64,000 bases of DNA from Cyanobium sp. AMD-g. Lineage in GTDB: Bacteria; Cyanobacteriota; Cyanobacteriia; PCC-6307; Cyanobiaceae. This document shows positions 8,701-15,921 of this stretch, piece by piece (the stretch's first letter is position 1; every line of letters starts with the position of its first letter). The notes below the pieces were generated by a model that saw only the letters and a program-made list of their open reading frames with translations, made no database searches and was not told the origin of the DNA. The stretch lies in assembly GCF_024346395.1 (NCBI RefSeq), contig NZ_JAGQCW010000003.1:186001-250000 (forward strand), given 5' to 3'. The translations under genes were made by a program, and so were the position numbers.

Positions 8701-8767
8701 CGAAGTCGACCGCCACCGGATCGGCGTAGGGCCCGAAGGCCTCGATCGTCAGCCGGTGGGGCTTCAC
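5747..8767 (-). CDS. sbcC: Exonuclease subunit SbcC (SMC-like ATPase)
   Basis: This 1006-residue ATPase pairs with SbcD to cut hairpins and protein-blocked DNA ends. Walker A is HGTTGAGKT with Lys41. Long Ala/Glu/Arg-rich coiled coils flank a zinc-hook CPVCG near residue 526. The ABC signature LSGGETF is near residue 907 and Walker B LFIDEGFGSLD near 942. The start is a GTG overlapping the sbcD stop (GTGA); the upstream extension is Arg/Pro-rich and is sbcD read in another frame. It is about 40 residues shorter than E. coli SbcC. It is convergent with mrpB. Confidence 0.93.
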   Translation of the reverse strand: MKPHRLTIEAFGPYADPVAVDFDALAAEGLFLIHGTTGAGKTFLLDALCFALYGEVSGDRSVKGLRSDHAAPGAVPRVSLEFSCGTARYRVERTPAHTAPKARGQGTTEKPPQAVLFRLDAGAPEQAVAAKTTEVTREVEGLVGLSAAQFRQVILLPQGRFAEVLRAKAEERETLLKTLFDTVIYERAGWWLEDQARMARNLALDQAREQEVRRRRAADAWAPQAPELPEGTEPPEPPADQAGLEVLVAAIGAVVQGTEAALGEASASLTAAQAAQAALTAQAERWDRRAAAAARLGELDAKRETVEAYRQKLSQAERAETLRPSLVAEAGARRALALVERELQEQLRTARHARAAARALPPSVLTLDLVALPSAEALAAAGADLAARGAEVRELARKAEEAAQAGGAATAASQRAGEAEAGRATATAQQELLAAEQERELVLLAQARSARDQLEGLQRAAREADGRAVAAEAIAPARERQHAAEAARNAADRQVNTAAAGLNDLRRRQIEGMAARLAGGLAAGAPCPVCGATEHPAPARPSADAVDDGAIAAAERTLAAATQAAQAAAVALANAQAALGTVLEKAGEGSDPLAARQAASTAAAAQLAALALADGLPALEQGTTDREQQRQQLAKAIEAAATAIALERRAAAEASQRQRTLAEQVTRELGEGLEPGAVLRAFGPLEAALQALVAGAGAHTRASSELEQAARRLGQELAASPFATAADAAAALQEQSWRQKLVERTAAYEAAVIEQRNLLAAPDLADLPEQRPDTAAAGEAVTRADGARTRAVERHSEARAAQREITRLTAEHRSGAAALAVKQERAERLSAVANRCQGKAAPYISLQRWVLSAYLADICGYANQRLALMTSGRYQLRLTDEGGHGGRNAGLGLRVLDAYTGEEREVSSLSGGETFQASLALALGVADTVQAHAGGVPLEALFIDEGFGSLDPDNLQLAMDELDRLRDGGRMIGLISHVGALRERIRGGVEVIAGERGSSLLVGVTA

Positions 8768-9927
8768 CGCTCCCCTCCCCGTTCCGCCGCCGCCAGGGCC
8801 GACCGCAGCAGTTCGGCCTCCGGTTCGCCGGGCGGCTGGCCCTGCTGGTCGGCGAAGAAGGCGGTGGCCAGCTCCAGCGGCGAACGGGCCTGGCGCACCT
8901 GGCGGTGGCGCTCGACCTCGCCGGCGCGGGCCACCTCGGGGGGCTCGTGGCGCAGCTCGGCGATGTGGGGAAAGCGGGCCCGCAGCCGGGCCATGGCCTG
9001 CAGGGGCAGGCTGTCGTCGGTGAGGATCGCCCGCACCCGCGCCTCGCTGGCGGCGGCGTGGCGGGGGTCGCCGCAGAGCTCGTCGATGGGTCCCCGCAGG
9101 GTGCACAGGCGCCGGCCCACCCCCAGGGGCACCACCTGCACAGATGGAGTCCCGTCGGCGGCCAGCTCCACGATCCGCACCGACTTGACCTGACGCTCCT
9201 CGGAGAAGGAATAGGCCAGGGGGGTGCCCGAATAGGCCACCCGGGGGCCGTCCAGCTGCTGGGAGGCGTGCAGGTGGCCGAGGGCCACGTAATCGAAGCC
9301 CGCGAAGGCCGCCACGCTCACCCGGTCGACGTTGCCGATGGTGAGTTCCCGCTCCGACTCCGACGTCTCGCCGCCGGCCACGAAGGTGTGGGCCACCAGC
9401 ACCGAACGGTGGGGTGGCCGTTCGCGGCGGTCGGCGTGGATCCGCTCGATGGCCAGGCGGGTCACCTCTTCGTGGCGCAGGCGCACGGGGGCCCCGGCCA
9501 GGGCCGGCCCCACCACCGCCGGCTCCAGGTAGGGCAGCGGATAGATGGCCACCGGCGTGCCGCCGGCCCGGGGCGTCACCAGCACCGGCTCGGTGGCCCG
9601 GCCCACGTCGCCGCGGATTGTGACGCCGAAGGCCGAGAGCAGCGGGTCGTACACCGACACCCGCACATGGGAATCGTGGTTGCCGGCGATGGCCACCACG
9701 GCGGTGCCTTCGCGGCTCAACTGGGCCAGGGCCTTGTTGAACAGCTCCACCGCCTCGGCCGGCGGAATGGCCCGGTCGTAGAGGTCGCCGGCGATCAGCA
9801 CCGCATCAACGGCATGCTCGCTGGCCAGTTCGGCGATCCGCTCGATCGCCGCCGCCTGTTCCTCCAGCAGCGAGGCGCCGTGGAAACTGCGGCCCAGGTG
9901 CCAGTCGGAGGTGTGCAGCAGGCGCAT
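8764..9927 (-). CDS. sbcD: Exonuclease subunit SbcD (Mre11-type nuclease)
   Basis: This 387-residue metallophosphoesterase is the nuclease of the SbcCD complex. The metal-binding motifs are in order: SDWHLG (Asp8, His10), GDLYD (Asp48), GNHD (Asn83, His84) and GHLHASQQ near residue 220. The capping domain with YSGTPLAYSFSE follows. Its stop overlaps the GTG start of sbcC by four bases, so the pair is translationally coupled. It works in double-strand break processing and removal of palindromic structures. Its start is close to the sqr stop, only nine bases away. Confidence 0.93.
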   Translation of the reverse strand: MRLLHTSDWHLGRSFHGASLLEEQAAAIERIAELASEHAVDAVLIAGDLYDRAIPPAEAVELFNKALAQLSREGTAVVAIAGNHDSHVRVSVYDPLLSAFGVTIRGDVGRATEPVLVTPRAGGTPVAIYPLPYLEPAVVGPALAGAPVRLRHEEVTRLAIERIHADRRERPPHRSVLVAHTFVAGGETSESERELTIGNVDRVSVAAFAGFDYVALGHLHASQQLDGPRVAYSGTPLAYSFSEERQVKSVRIVELAADGTPSVQVVPLGVGRRLCTLRGPIDELCGDPRHAAASEARVRAILTDDSLPLQAMARLRARFPHIAELRHEPPEVARAGEVERHRQVRQARSPLELATAFFADQQGQPPGEPEAELLRSALAAAERGGER

Positions 9928-9936
9928 CCGGCCAGG

Positions 9937-11235
9937 CTAGGGAGGCCCGCGGCGTGCCAGCCCCAGGGCGCGCACCAGGGGCCCGAACGGCCTGAGGAAG
10001 CGGCTTTCGTGCAGGCGCCCCTTGAGCACCCGGTGCCAGTACACCCAGGGGAACACCCGCGTTTCCACCAGGAACATGCTCCAGCGCTCCTTGGTGGGGT
10101 CCACCAGGAACGAGCTCACCGGCTGCAGGCTGTAGTCGAACTCCGCCATCACCACGTCGTGGAAGCTGGTGATCAGGGGGCAGGCGGTGTAGCCGTCGTA
10201 CTGGGCGGGCAGCGGGCGACCATCGAGGTGGGCCAGCAGGTTGGCCACCAGCACCGGCGCCTGGCCGCGCACGGCCGCCAGGCTCTTGGCCGTGGGCAGG
10301 GAACTCACGTCGCCGAGGGCGAAGACATCGCTGAAGTGCCTGTGCTGGCACGTGAGTCTGTCGACCTCCACCCAGCCCCCCGGACCGGCGATCGCCAGGG
10401 GGCTGGCGGCGATCACATCCGGTGCCGCCATCGGCGGCACCACATGGAGCAGGTCGTAGGGAATCTCCTCCCGCCTGGGCTCCCGGCCCTCGGCCAGCAC
10501 CTCGAAGACGGCCACCCGCTCCTGGGCGCGCACCTCCACGAGGTTGTGGAGCAGGTGGGTCTCGATCCCCCGGCGTTGCACCACCTGCTCCACGGTGGCG
10601 TTGTAGGCCTCCACCGGATAGAGCTTCGCCTGGGCGCTGGAGAAGATCACCCGGGTGTTCACGCCCACCCCGCTGGTGGCCTGGAAGATGTCGTCGGCCA
10701 GGTACATCACCTTCTGGGGGGCGCCGCCGCATTTGATCGGTGTGGCGGGATGGGTGAACAGGGCCGTTCCACCGCGGAAGTCGCGGATCGCCTTCCAGGT
10801 GGCAGCGATGTGGGGGTGGGAGTAATTGCTGACGACCCCGTGCTGGCCGAGGGCCTCCGGCAGGCCCTGGATGCGGCTCCAGTCGAGCTTCAGGCCCGTG
10901 GCCACCACCAGCACCTCGTAGCTGAGGGCGACCCCGGCCGCGGTGATCACCCGCCGGGCCTCCGGCTCGAAGGAGGCGGCGCTGTCCCGGATCCAGACGG
11001 CACCGGCTGGGATCACGGCGGCCTCGGGCCGCTGGGTCTGGGCGTAGGGGAGCAGGCCGGCACCGGCCAGGATCCAGCCGGACTGGTAGGCGTGGACGGA
11101 GGCGGGCTCCAGGATCGCCACGTCCAGGCCGGAGCGGGCGCGCAGCAACTGGGCGGCGACGGTGATGCCGGCGGAACCGCCACCGACGATCAGAACGCGG
11201 TGGTGACGGGGGGCGTTCGATGCAGCAGCCGCCAT
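9937..11235 (-). CDS. sqr: Sulfide:quinone oxidoreductase (type II-like flavoprotein)
   Basis: This FAD enzyme oxidises sulfide to polysulfide or persulfide and passes electrons to membrane quinone. The N-terminal dinucleotide-binding motif is VLIVGGGSAGITVA, followed by YQSGWILAGAG, typical of SQR. The two redox cysteines expected in type II enzymes are in PIKCGGAPQK (Cys169) and TACPLITS (Cys352), counted from the ATG at 11235. That ATG has a GGGGGAG just upstream; an in-frame GTG at 11298 is less convincing. The last 50 residues contain aromatic stretches (FPWVYWHRVLKG) suited to membrane attachment. It heads the sulfide island and has a palindrome 72 bp upstream of its start. Confidence 0.88.
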   Translation of the reverse strand: MAAAASNAPRHHRVLIVGGGSAGITVAAQLLRARSGLDVAILEPASVHAYQSGWILAGAGLLPYAQTQRPEAAVIPAGAVWIRDSAASFEPEARRVITAAGVALSYEVLVVATGLKLDWSRIQGLPEALGQHGVVSNYSHPHIAATWKAIRDFRGGTALFTHPATPIKCGGAPQKVMYLADDIFQATSGVGVNTRVIFSSAQAKLYPVEAYNATVEQVVQRRGIETHLLHNLVEVRAQERVAVFEVLAEGREPRREEIPYDLLHVVPPMAAPDVIAASPLAIAGPGGWVEVDRLTCQHRHFSDVFALGDVSSLPTAKSLAAVRGQAPVLVANLLAHLDGRPLPAQYDGYTACPLITSFHDVVMAEFDYSLQPVSSFLVDPTKERWSMFLVETRVFPWVYWHRVLKGRLHESRFLRPFGPLVRALGLARRGPP

Positions 11236-11306
11236 CTCCCCCTCACGCCGTGGAGTCCACTCTGGAGGGGGGCGGCGGCGATCCGTAGCGGCACACACAT
11301 AAATTC

Positions 11307-11322
11307 ATGTGTCTAGACGCAT
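11307..11322. promoter_or_regulatory. 16-bp palindrome upstream of sqr, putative operator
   Basis: The sequence ATGTGTCTAGACGCAT is a palindrome with one mismatched pair, centred on TCTAGA, in the gap between divergent sqr and the K+ channel gene. A related 16-mer (11 of 16 identical, same orientation, both followed by AA) lies upstream of the persulfide dioxygenase gene at 15864. The shared form is ATGnGnnTAnnCGCATAA. An ArsR-family or other sulfur-sensing repressor is a plausible ligand, but no regulator gene is in the window. Confidence 0.45.
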
Positions 11323-11361
11323 AAGCGGATAGACTAGAGGCCCACTGTCAGAGTCAGGCCA

Positions 11362-12306
11362 ATGGCTCCAGCTCAACGGCCTGCGCCTCTGCCCCCGGTG
11401 GATGCGCCGGTGCGGCTCCAGAAGCACGGAGGCATTTTCACCGCCGTCAACCCGGCCGACTGGATCCGCCACTGGCGCCATCCCAATCACCTGATGCTGG
11501 CGGTGCCATGGCCGGGCTTCTTCGGGTTGGTCACGGTGGGCTATCTGCTGCTCCATCTCCTGTTCGCCCTGCTCTACCGGATTGACCTCCACGGCATCGC
11601 CGGGGTGGCTGGCGAGACCACCAGTTTCCTCGAGGCCTTCTTCTTCAGCGTTCAGACCCTGGGCTCAATCGGCTATGGCGCTTTCCATCCCAGCAGCCTG
11701 TTCACCCATCTGCTGGTCACTGTCGAATCGTTGCTGGGGTTGATCGTGATCGCCCTGACGACGGGGATGGCCTTCAGTCGCTTCTCCCGTTCCACGGCCA
11801 GGATCCTGTTCTCGGAGGTGGCCACCGTGCACGACTACGACGGCCAGCCCACCTTGATGTTTCGCCTGGCCAACGAACGCCGCAAGACGATCCTGGACGC
11901 CAGGGTCCAGGCCTATCTCGCCATCGATGAGCGCACGACAGAGGGCCATCGGATGCGGCGCCTTCACCCGCTGGCCCTGAACCGCGCACGCTCACCGCTG
12001 TTTCTGCTGTCCTGGACGGTGATGCATCCCATCGACGACGCCAGCCCCCTGCATGGACGCACCGCCAGCGAGCTGGTCGAGCGTCAGGCGGAAATCCTGA
12101 TCGCCTTCAGCGGCATCGACGAAACCCTGGAGCGCCCGATCTACGCCCACCACAATTTTCCGGCTTCCCAGATGCTGTTCGGCCAGGGCTTCGTGGACAT
12201 GATGCGGGACGACGACGGCCAGGGTCCGAGCTTCGATTTCGCCAATTTCAACCGCACCCACCCCTGTCCCTCGGACGGGCCGCTCTCAACGCCCGATGCA
12301 GCATGA
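11362..12306 (+). CDS. Inward-rectifier-type potassium channel (KirBac family)
   Basis: This 314-residue protein has the two-helix Kir architecture: helix 1 around residues 50-72, a pore loop with selectivity filter TLGSIGYGAF (residues 99-108) and helix 2 around 112-137. A large C-terminal immunoglobulin-like cytoplasmic domain follows, with the Kir hallmarks FRLANERRKTILDARVQAYL and SWTVMHPIDDASPL. The filter reads S-I-G-Y-G, close to the canonical T-(V/I)-G-Y-G. It would allow K+ flow across the cytoplasmic membrane. It is divergent from sqr, sharing a 126-bp promoter region that holds the palindrome. Confidence 0.88.
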   Translation: MAPAQRPAPLPPVDAPVRLQKHGGIFTAVNPADWIRHWRHPNHLMLAVPWPGFFGLVTVGYLLLHLLFALLYRIDLHGIAGVAGETTSFLEAFFFSVQTLGSIGYGAFHPSSLFTHLLVTVESLLGLIVIALTTGMAFSRFSRSTARILFSEVATVHDYDGQPTLMFRLANERRKTILDARVQAYLAIDERTTEGHRMRRLHPLALNRARSPLFLLSWTVMHPIDDASPLHGRTASELVERQAEILIAFSGIDETLERPIYAHHNFPASQMLFGQGFVDMMRDDDGQGPSFDFANFNRTHPCPSDGPLSTPDAA

Positions 12307-12362
12307 GCCTCCTGAGGCGACAGACCTGCCGCGGGCAGAAGGCGCCAGTGATGTGGATATAC

Positions 12363-12377
12363 CGTTATCGTTGTATC
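12363..12377 (+). promoter_or_regulatory. Putative regulatory motif upstream of the first DUF3122 gene
   Basis: The 15-mer CGTTATCGTTGTATC starts 34 bases before the DUF3122 start codon. It matches 13 of 15 positions with a 15-mer upstream of psbA (30923-30937, opposite strand), in the same orientation relative to that gene. It contains two TATC units spaced eight bases apart. It could be a promoter core or an activator site. Confidence 0.3.
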
Positions 12378-12396
12378 ACTATTCAGGCTCACCACC

Positions 12397-12903
12397 ATGC
12401 CGCACCCCTTCGGCCGACCGGCTGTGGCGAAGAGATTCTTGCTGGCGGTTCTTCCCTGGCTGTTGGTCCTTCTGATGGGAGCTGCCCCTGCCCTGGCGTC
12501 CGAGAGCTGGTCGCTCAACGATGGGGCGGGCCATCGGCTCAACGCCAGGGTCTTCAAGCAGCCGTTTCCGGAGTTCCCCTCCGGTCTGCGACTCCGCCTC
12601 AATGCCCTCGAGCCCGGCACACGGCTGGATCACCAGGAGGAGTTGGTGCTGAGCGATTCCTCAGGTCAGGAGTGGAGCCTGCCCAACCGCAGCGAGGAGC
12701 TGGTGGAGAAAGGCCGTGGGCCCATCCCCGCCGGATCGGCCCAGTTCGATCTGGAGGCCCTGATGCCACGGCCCAGTGAGGCGCTGCCCTTGCACCTGGC
12801 CGTGCCGTCGTCCGAAGGGGTCCTCGGGTTCGACCTCACACCCGATGAGGCGATGGTCCTGCACGCCATGGCTTCGGCGTCGCAGGACACCGATCAGGCC
12901 TGA
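12397..12903 (+). CDS. Exported DUF3122 family protein
   Basis: This 168-residue protein has a clear signal peptide: basic start, hydrophobic core (FLLAVLPWLLVLLMGAAPALA) and a likely cut after ALA near residue 35. The mature part matches the cyanobacterial DUF3122 family, with SWSLNDGAGHRLNARVF at the start, the LRLNALEPG block, the LPNRSEEL motif and [21 protein letters not shown] paralogue with the same blocks is at 30967 in this window. Function is unknown; it should be periplasmic or in the thylakoid lumen. It converges with the rhodanese gene and overlaps it by ten bases. Confidence 0.75.
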   Translation: MPHPFGRPAVAKRFLLAVLPWLLVLLMGAAPALASESWSLNDGAGHRLNARVFKQPFPEFPSGLRLRLNALEPGTRLDHQEELVLSDSSGQEWSLPNRSEELVEKGRGPIPAGSAQFDLEALMPRPSEALPLHLAVPSSEGVLGFDLTPDEAMVLHAMASASQDTDQA

Positions 12904-13388
12904 GATCTCCCCGACGCCGTCACCCCGCCGCCTGCGACCGGCTCGCCGGCGGCTTGCCAGCCGGCGAGGCTCGGTGGAAAGCCCCGCACGTGGGCGTAGC
13001 CCTGCAGGCGAAGGGCCATCACCCCCATGGCCGATCGATAGCCGGTGGTGCAATAGAGGACGATTTCTTTGTCGGGTGGAATCTCACCCAGATGACGCTC
13101 CAGGTCCTTCAGGGGAATGTTGATGGCTCCGGTGATGTGGCCGCCGCGGAACTCGCCAGGTTGACGGACATCAATGAGCATCGTGTTTCCATCTGCCATC
13201 AGCTCTTTCAGGGCTGGAACGGATCGGAGTGCGTGGAAATCCGATGGCAGGGAATGGAGATACTGATCAAGGCTGCCCTGCAGGGAAGGGTCGCCTTGCG
13301 CCGCCGCCGGCGCGCCGGAAACCCATCCGGTCAGGATCAGAACAGCGAGGAGAAGGCCGCTCAGCGCGACTGACAGGGATGTCTTCAT
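12894..13388 (-). CDS. Exported single-domain rhodanese
   Basis: This 164-residue protein has a signal peptide (residues 1 to about 30, MKTSLSVALSGLLLAVLILTG) and one rhodanese domain. The active-site loop is YCTTGYRS with Cys113, preceded by MLIDVRQPGEFRGGHITGAINIP. It probably handles thiosulfate or persulfide sulfane sulfur outside the cytoplasm. It lies within the sulfide island, between a DUF3122 gene and a methyltransferase gene, but has its own strand and a 90-bp gap upstream that lacks the palindrome seen near sqr. Confidence 0.85.
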   Translation of the reverse strand: MKTSLSVALSGLLLAVLILTGWVSGAPAAAQGDPSLQGSLDQYLHSLPSDFHALRSVPALKELMADGNTMLIDVRQPGEFRGGHITGAINIPLKDLERHLGEIPPDKEIVLYCTTGYRSAMGVMALRLQGYAHVRGFPPSLAGWQAAGEPVAGGGVTASGRSQA

Positions 13389-13478
13389 GGGTTGGTGTCA
13401 GGGATCGTCACGGGGAAGTCGGGGGGTGAGGGTGCGGTTGCCTGCAGACTGTCCTCTCGCTTCGGCCATGCTGGAGCG

Positions 13479-14126
13479 ATGAACCCCTCCACGCCGGCCT
13501 CCACCGCTGAGCCAGGCCACTGGGACCAGCGCTACTGGCAGGGCACGGACGGCTGGGAACTGGGCCGGCCGGCTCCGCCCCTGGAGCGGTTCCTGCGCAG
13601 CCATCCGCTGGCCCCCCGGCCCCCCGGCCAGGTGCTGGTGCCGGGCTGCGGCCGCGGCCATGAGGCCGCCCTGCTCGAGCAGCTCGGCTTCGTGGCTATC
13701 GGCCTGGATTTCAGCAGCGAGGCCCTTGCAGAAGCCCGCGGCCTCCATGGTCCGGAGCGCCCCGGCCTGCGCTGGCTGCAGGCCGACCTGTTCGACCAGC
13801 AGGCCCTGGAGGCGGCGGGTCTGGCGCCCGGCAGCCTCAGCGGGGTCGTGGAGCACACCTGCTTCTGCGCCATCGATCCGGCCAGGCGCCCCGATTACAT
13901 CGCCACCGTCTGTCGGCTGCTGGCGCCGGGGGGCTGGCTGCTGGGGCTGTTCTGGTGTCACGGCAACCCGGGCGGTCCGCCCTGGGGCAGCGACCCTGAG
14001 GTGGTGGCCGCCCAGCTGGGCCAGGCAGGCCTGGTGGCCGAGCTCTGGGAGCCGGCCAGCGGTTCGGTGGACCAGCGCCCGGACGAATGGCTGGGGCTGT
14101 GGCGCCGCAGCTCAGCCCCGGGCTGA
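13479..14126 (+). CDS. TPMT-like SAM-dependent methyltransferase
   Basis: This 215-residue protein belongs to the thiopurine S-methyltransferase-like class I family. It shows HWDQRYWQGTDGWELGRPAPPLERFL at the N-terminus, the SAM motif QVLVPGCGRGHEAALLE, the acidic loop IGLDFSSEAL, and EHTCFCAIDP, which replaces the family's (Y/D)RAALVAL-like block. The ATG at 13479 has GGAG five bases upstream. Members methylate S, Se, halide or thiol acceptors. Its place between rhodaneses in a sulfide island suggests a sulfide, selenide or thiol substrate, but this is inference. Its end overlaps the convergent rhodanese-DUF2892 gene by 15 bases. Confidence 0.8.
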   Translation: MNPSTPASTAEPGHWDQRYWQGTDGWELGRPAPPLERFLRSHPLAPRPPGQVLVPGCGRGHEAALLEQLGFVAIGLDFSSEALAEARGLHGPERPGLRWLQADLFDQQALEAAGLAPGSLSGVVEHTCFCAIDPARRPDYIATVCRLLAPGGWLLGLFWCHGNPGGPPWGSDPEVVAAQLGQAGLVAELWEPASGSVDQRPDEWLGLWRRSSAPG

Positions 14127-14708
14127 GCCGAGCGACACCCGGTTCCAGGGCATGGCGGCCAGCAGGCGGGCCATGCCGCAGAAGCCGGAGACGCCGGCGA
14201 AGGTGAGCCCGGCTCCCACGAAGCCGCTCAGCCAGATCCAGCCCGGGGCCACGGTCTGGCTGAGGATCACCCCCAGCAGCACCAGGCTGCCGGCGACGAT
14301 CTGCACCTGGCGCATCAGGGGCAGGGGCGCCCCCTTGAGCTGGCGCACCGGGAAGCCGGCCTGCTGCCAGGCGGGAAGGCCACCAAGCAGGTCGGCGACG
14401 GGGTGGGGATGGCCCTGGGCGAGCAGCTGGGCGAGGCCTTTGGCGCTGCGGTTGCCGCTCTGGCAGACCAGCACCAGCGGGCCGCGGGGCAGGTCGGCCT
14501 GGGCCAGGCGGGAGAGGGGAACGTTGAGGCTGCCGGCGATGTAGCCGGTGGCGAACTCCATCGGCTCGCGCACATCGATCACGGAGACCTCACCGGCCGC
14601 CATCCGTTCGGCCAGGTCGTGGGCGCCCAGGCGGGTGGGGGTGGTCAAGGTTGTGCAGGTCATGGTTGTGGTGGTCATGGAGGGAGGAACGAATGGGGTG
14701 GAATTCAT
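14112..14708 (-). CDS. Rhodanese-DUF2892 membrane fusion protein
   Basis: The 198-residue protein joins a rhodanese domain (residues 25-125; VSVIDVREPMEFATGYIAGSLNVP and active-site loop VCQSGNRS with Cys82) to a C-terminal DUF2892 membrane part with two helices (IVAGSLVLLGVILSQTV and FVGAGLTFAGVSGFCGMARL). The FCGMARLLAAMPWN ending, with its Cys, is typical of this fusion in sulfur-oxidising bacteria. An internal ATG ten codons later is an alternative start; neither has a good ribosome site. It follows the persulfide dioxygenase gene by 11 bases, so the two form an operon. It probably moves sulfane sulfur at the membrane. Confidence 0.85.
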   Translation of the reverse strand: MNSTPFVPPSMTTTTMTCTTLTTPTRLGAHDLAERMAAGEVSVIDVREPMEFATGYIAGSLNVPLSRLAQADLPRGPLVLVCQSGNRSAKGLAQLLAQGHPHPVADLLGGLPAWQQAGFPVRQLKGAPLPLMRQVQIVAGSLVLLGVILSQTVAPGWIWLSGFVGAGLTFAGVSGFCGMARLLAAMPWNRVSLGSARG

Positions 14709-14719
14709 TGGGCCGTGTT

Positions 14720-15841
14720 TCAGGCCTGGACGACCCCCTCGAGGGGGAAGCCCTCGGCGGCCCAGCGGCTCAGGCCGCCATGGAGGTTGGCCACCTGCTG
14801 GCGGCCCGCCTTGAGCAGCTGCTGGGTGGCCAGGGCCGAGCGGCTGCCCGAGTGGCAGACCACCACCAGCGGGCGATCGGAGGGGATCTCGCCGGCGCGG
14901 CTCTCCAGCTCCGGCAGGGGGATCAGCAGGCTGCCGGCCACGCGCCCGTCGGGCCCGTCGAATTCCTCGACGGAGCGCACATCCAGCACGGTCACATCGC
15001 CGCGATGGGCGGCCACCCAGGCCGGGCTGAGTTCGGGCAGTCCGGCATAGCTGCGGTCCATCGGTGCCCAGGCGGGCGCGGCGCTGGCGTCGCGGGGCTT
15101 GCCGGAGCGCATGTTGCCGGGCAGGGCCTGGGCGATGCGGTGGGGATGGGGCAGCCGCATGTTCTCCATGTGGCCGACGAAGTCCCGCTCGGTGGCGTTG
15201 CCGCCGAGGCGGGCGTTGAAGGCCTTCTCCTCGGTGACGGAGGTGACGCTGCGGCCGGTGTAGTCGTGGCCGGGATAGAGCAGGCAGTGATCCGGCAGGG
15301 TGAGGATCTGGCCGGTGATCGAGGCCCACAGGGTGTGGGCGTTGCCCTGCTGGAAGTCGCAGCGGCCGCAGCCGCGCACCAGCAGGGCGTCGCCGGTGAA
15401 GGCCATCGTGTGGTCGTCGAGGACGAAGCTGAGGCAGCCGTCGGTGTGGCCGGGGGTGGCGCGCACCTCCACGTGGCGGCCGCCGAAGAGGACGCGGTCG
15501 CCGTGCTTCAGGGGACGGGTGACGTTCTCGGCGCCGACGCAGGCGGCCAGGCCGATGGCGCAGCCGGTGGCCCCGTGCATCAGCCAGCTGCCTGTCACGT
15601 GGTCGGCATGGGCGTGGGTGTCGATCGCGGCCACCAGTTCGACGCCCAGCTCGCGGATCAGGGAGAGGTCGCGGTCGTGCTGCTCGAAGACCGAGTCGAT
15701 CAGCAGTGCCTTGCGGCTGGCCACCTCCGCCAGCAGATAGGTGAAGGTGCCGGTGTCGGCGTCGAACAGCTGGCGGAACAGCAGCGGGGCGCCCCCGGCG
15801 GCGGCGGCGAGGGAGACGGAGGGCGCGGGTGCGACGGTCAT
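14720..15841 (-). CDS. Persulfide dioxygenase-rhodanese fusion (ETHE1-like plus rhodanese)
   Basis: This 373-residue cytoplasmic enzyme pairs a metallo-beta-lactamase persulfide dioxygenase with a rhodanese. The dioxygenase part (residues 20-250) has THAHADH (His76, His78, Asp80, His81), PGHTDG (His132), FTGDALL (Asp151) and YPGHDY (His192). The rhodanese part (from about 275) has the active loop VCHSGSRS with Cys329. Such fusions (CstB or Blh type) oxidise persulfides made by SQR to sulfite or thiosulfate. It leads a two-gene operon with the rhodanese-DUF2892 gene and has a palindrome related to the one near sqr upstream, which suggests joint control. Confidence 0.9.
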   Translation of the reverse strand: MTVAPAPSVSLAAAAGGAPLLFRQLFDADTGTFTYLLAEVASRKALLIDSVFEQHDRDLSLIRELGVELVAAIDTHAHADHVTGSWLMHGATGCAIGLAACVGAENVTRPLKHGDRVLFGGRHVEVRATPGHTDGCLSFVLDDHTMAFTGDALLVRGCGRCDFQQGNAHTLWASITGQILTLPDHCLLYPGHDYTGRSVTSVTEEKAFNARLGGNATERDFVGHMENMRLPHPHRIAQALPGNMRSGKPRDASAAPAWAPMDRSYAGLPELSPAWVAAHRGDVTVLDVRSVEEFDGPDGRVAGSLLIPLPELESRAGEIPSDRPLVVVCHSGSRSALATQQLLKAGRQQVANLHGGLSRWAAEGFPLEGVVQA

Positions 15842-15863
15842 CGGTACTTAATCATCAACTGCT

Positions 15864-15879
15864 ATGAGCATAACCGCAT
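15864..15879. promoter_or_regulatory. 16-bp imperfect palindrome upstream of persulfide dioxygenase, putative operator
   Basis: ATGAGCATAACCGCAT lies 23 bases upstream of the dioxygenase start. Its outer arms (ATGAG and CGCAT) form an inverted repeat with one mismatch, and 11 of 16 bases match the palindrome upstream of sqr (11307-11322) in the same orientation. Its close position to the start codon fits a repressor site that covers the promoter. The surrounding AT-rich stretch (TTAATCATC, GCATAATTGC) stands out from the GC-rich coding DNA. Confidence 0.45.
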
Positions 15880-15921
15880 AATTGCTGGACGTGATCCCCG
15901 GTGATGGCGGTCTTCGCGTCC

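Noticed and set aside
6671-9193. Long open frame opposite sbcC
   Set aside because: It is Gly/Arg-rich with no domain match and lies antisense to a clear SMC ATPase; high GC keeps the opposite strand open.
8905-11316. Long plus-strand frame opposite sbcD and sqr
   Set aside because: Composition is His/Gln/Gly/Val-rich without motifs, while both minus-strand genes have full catalytic signatures.
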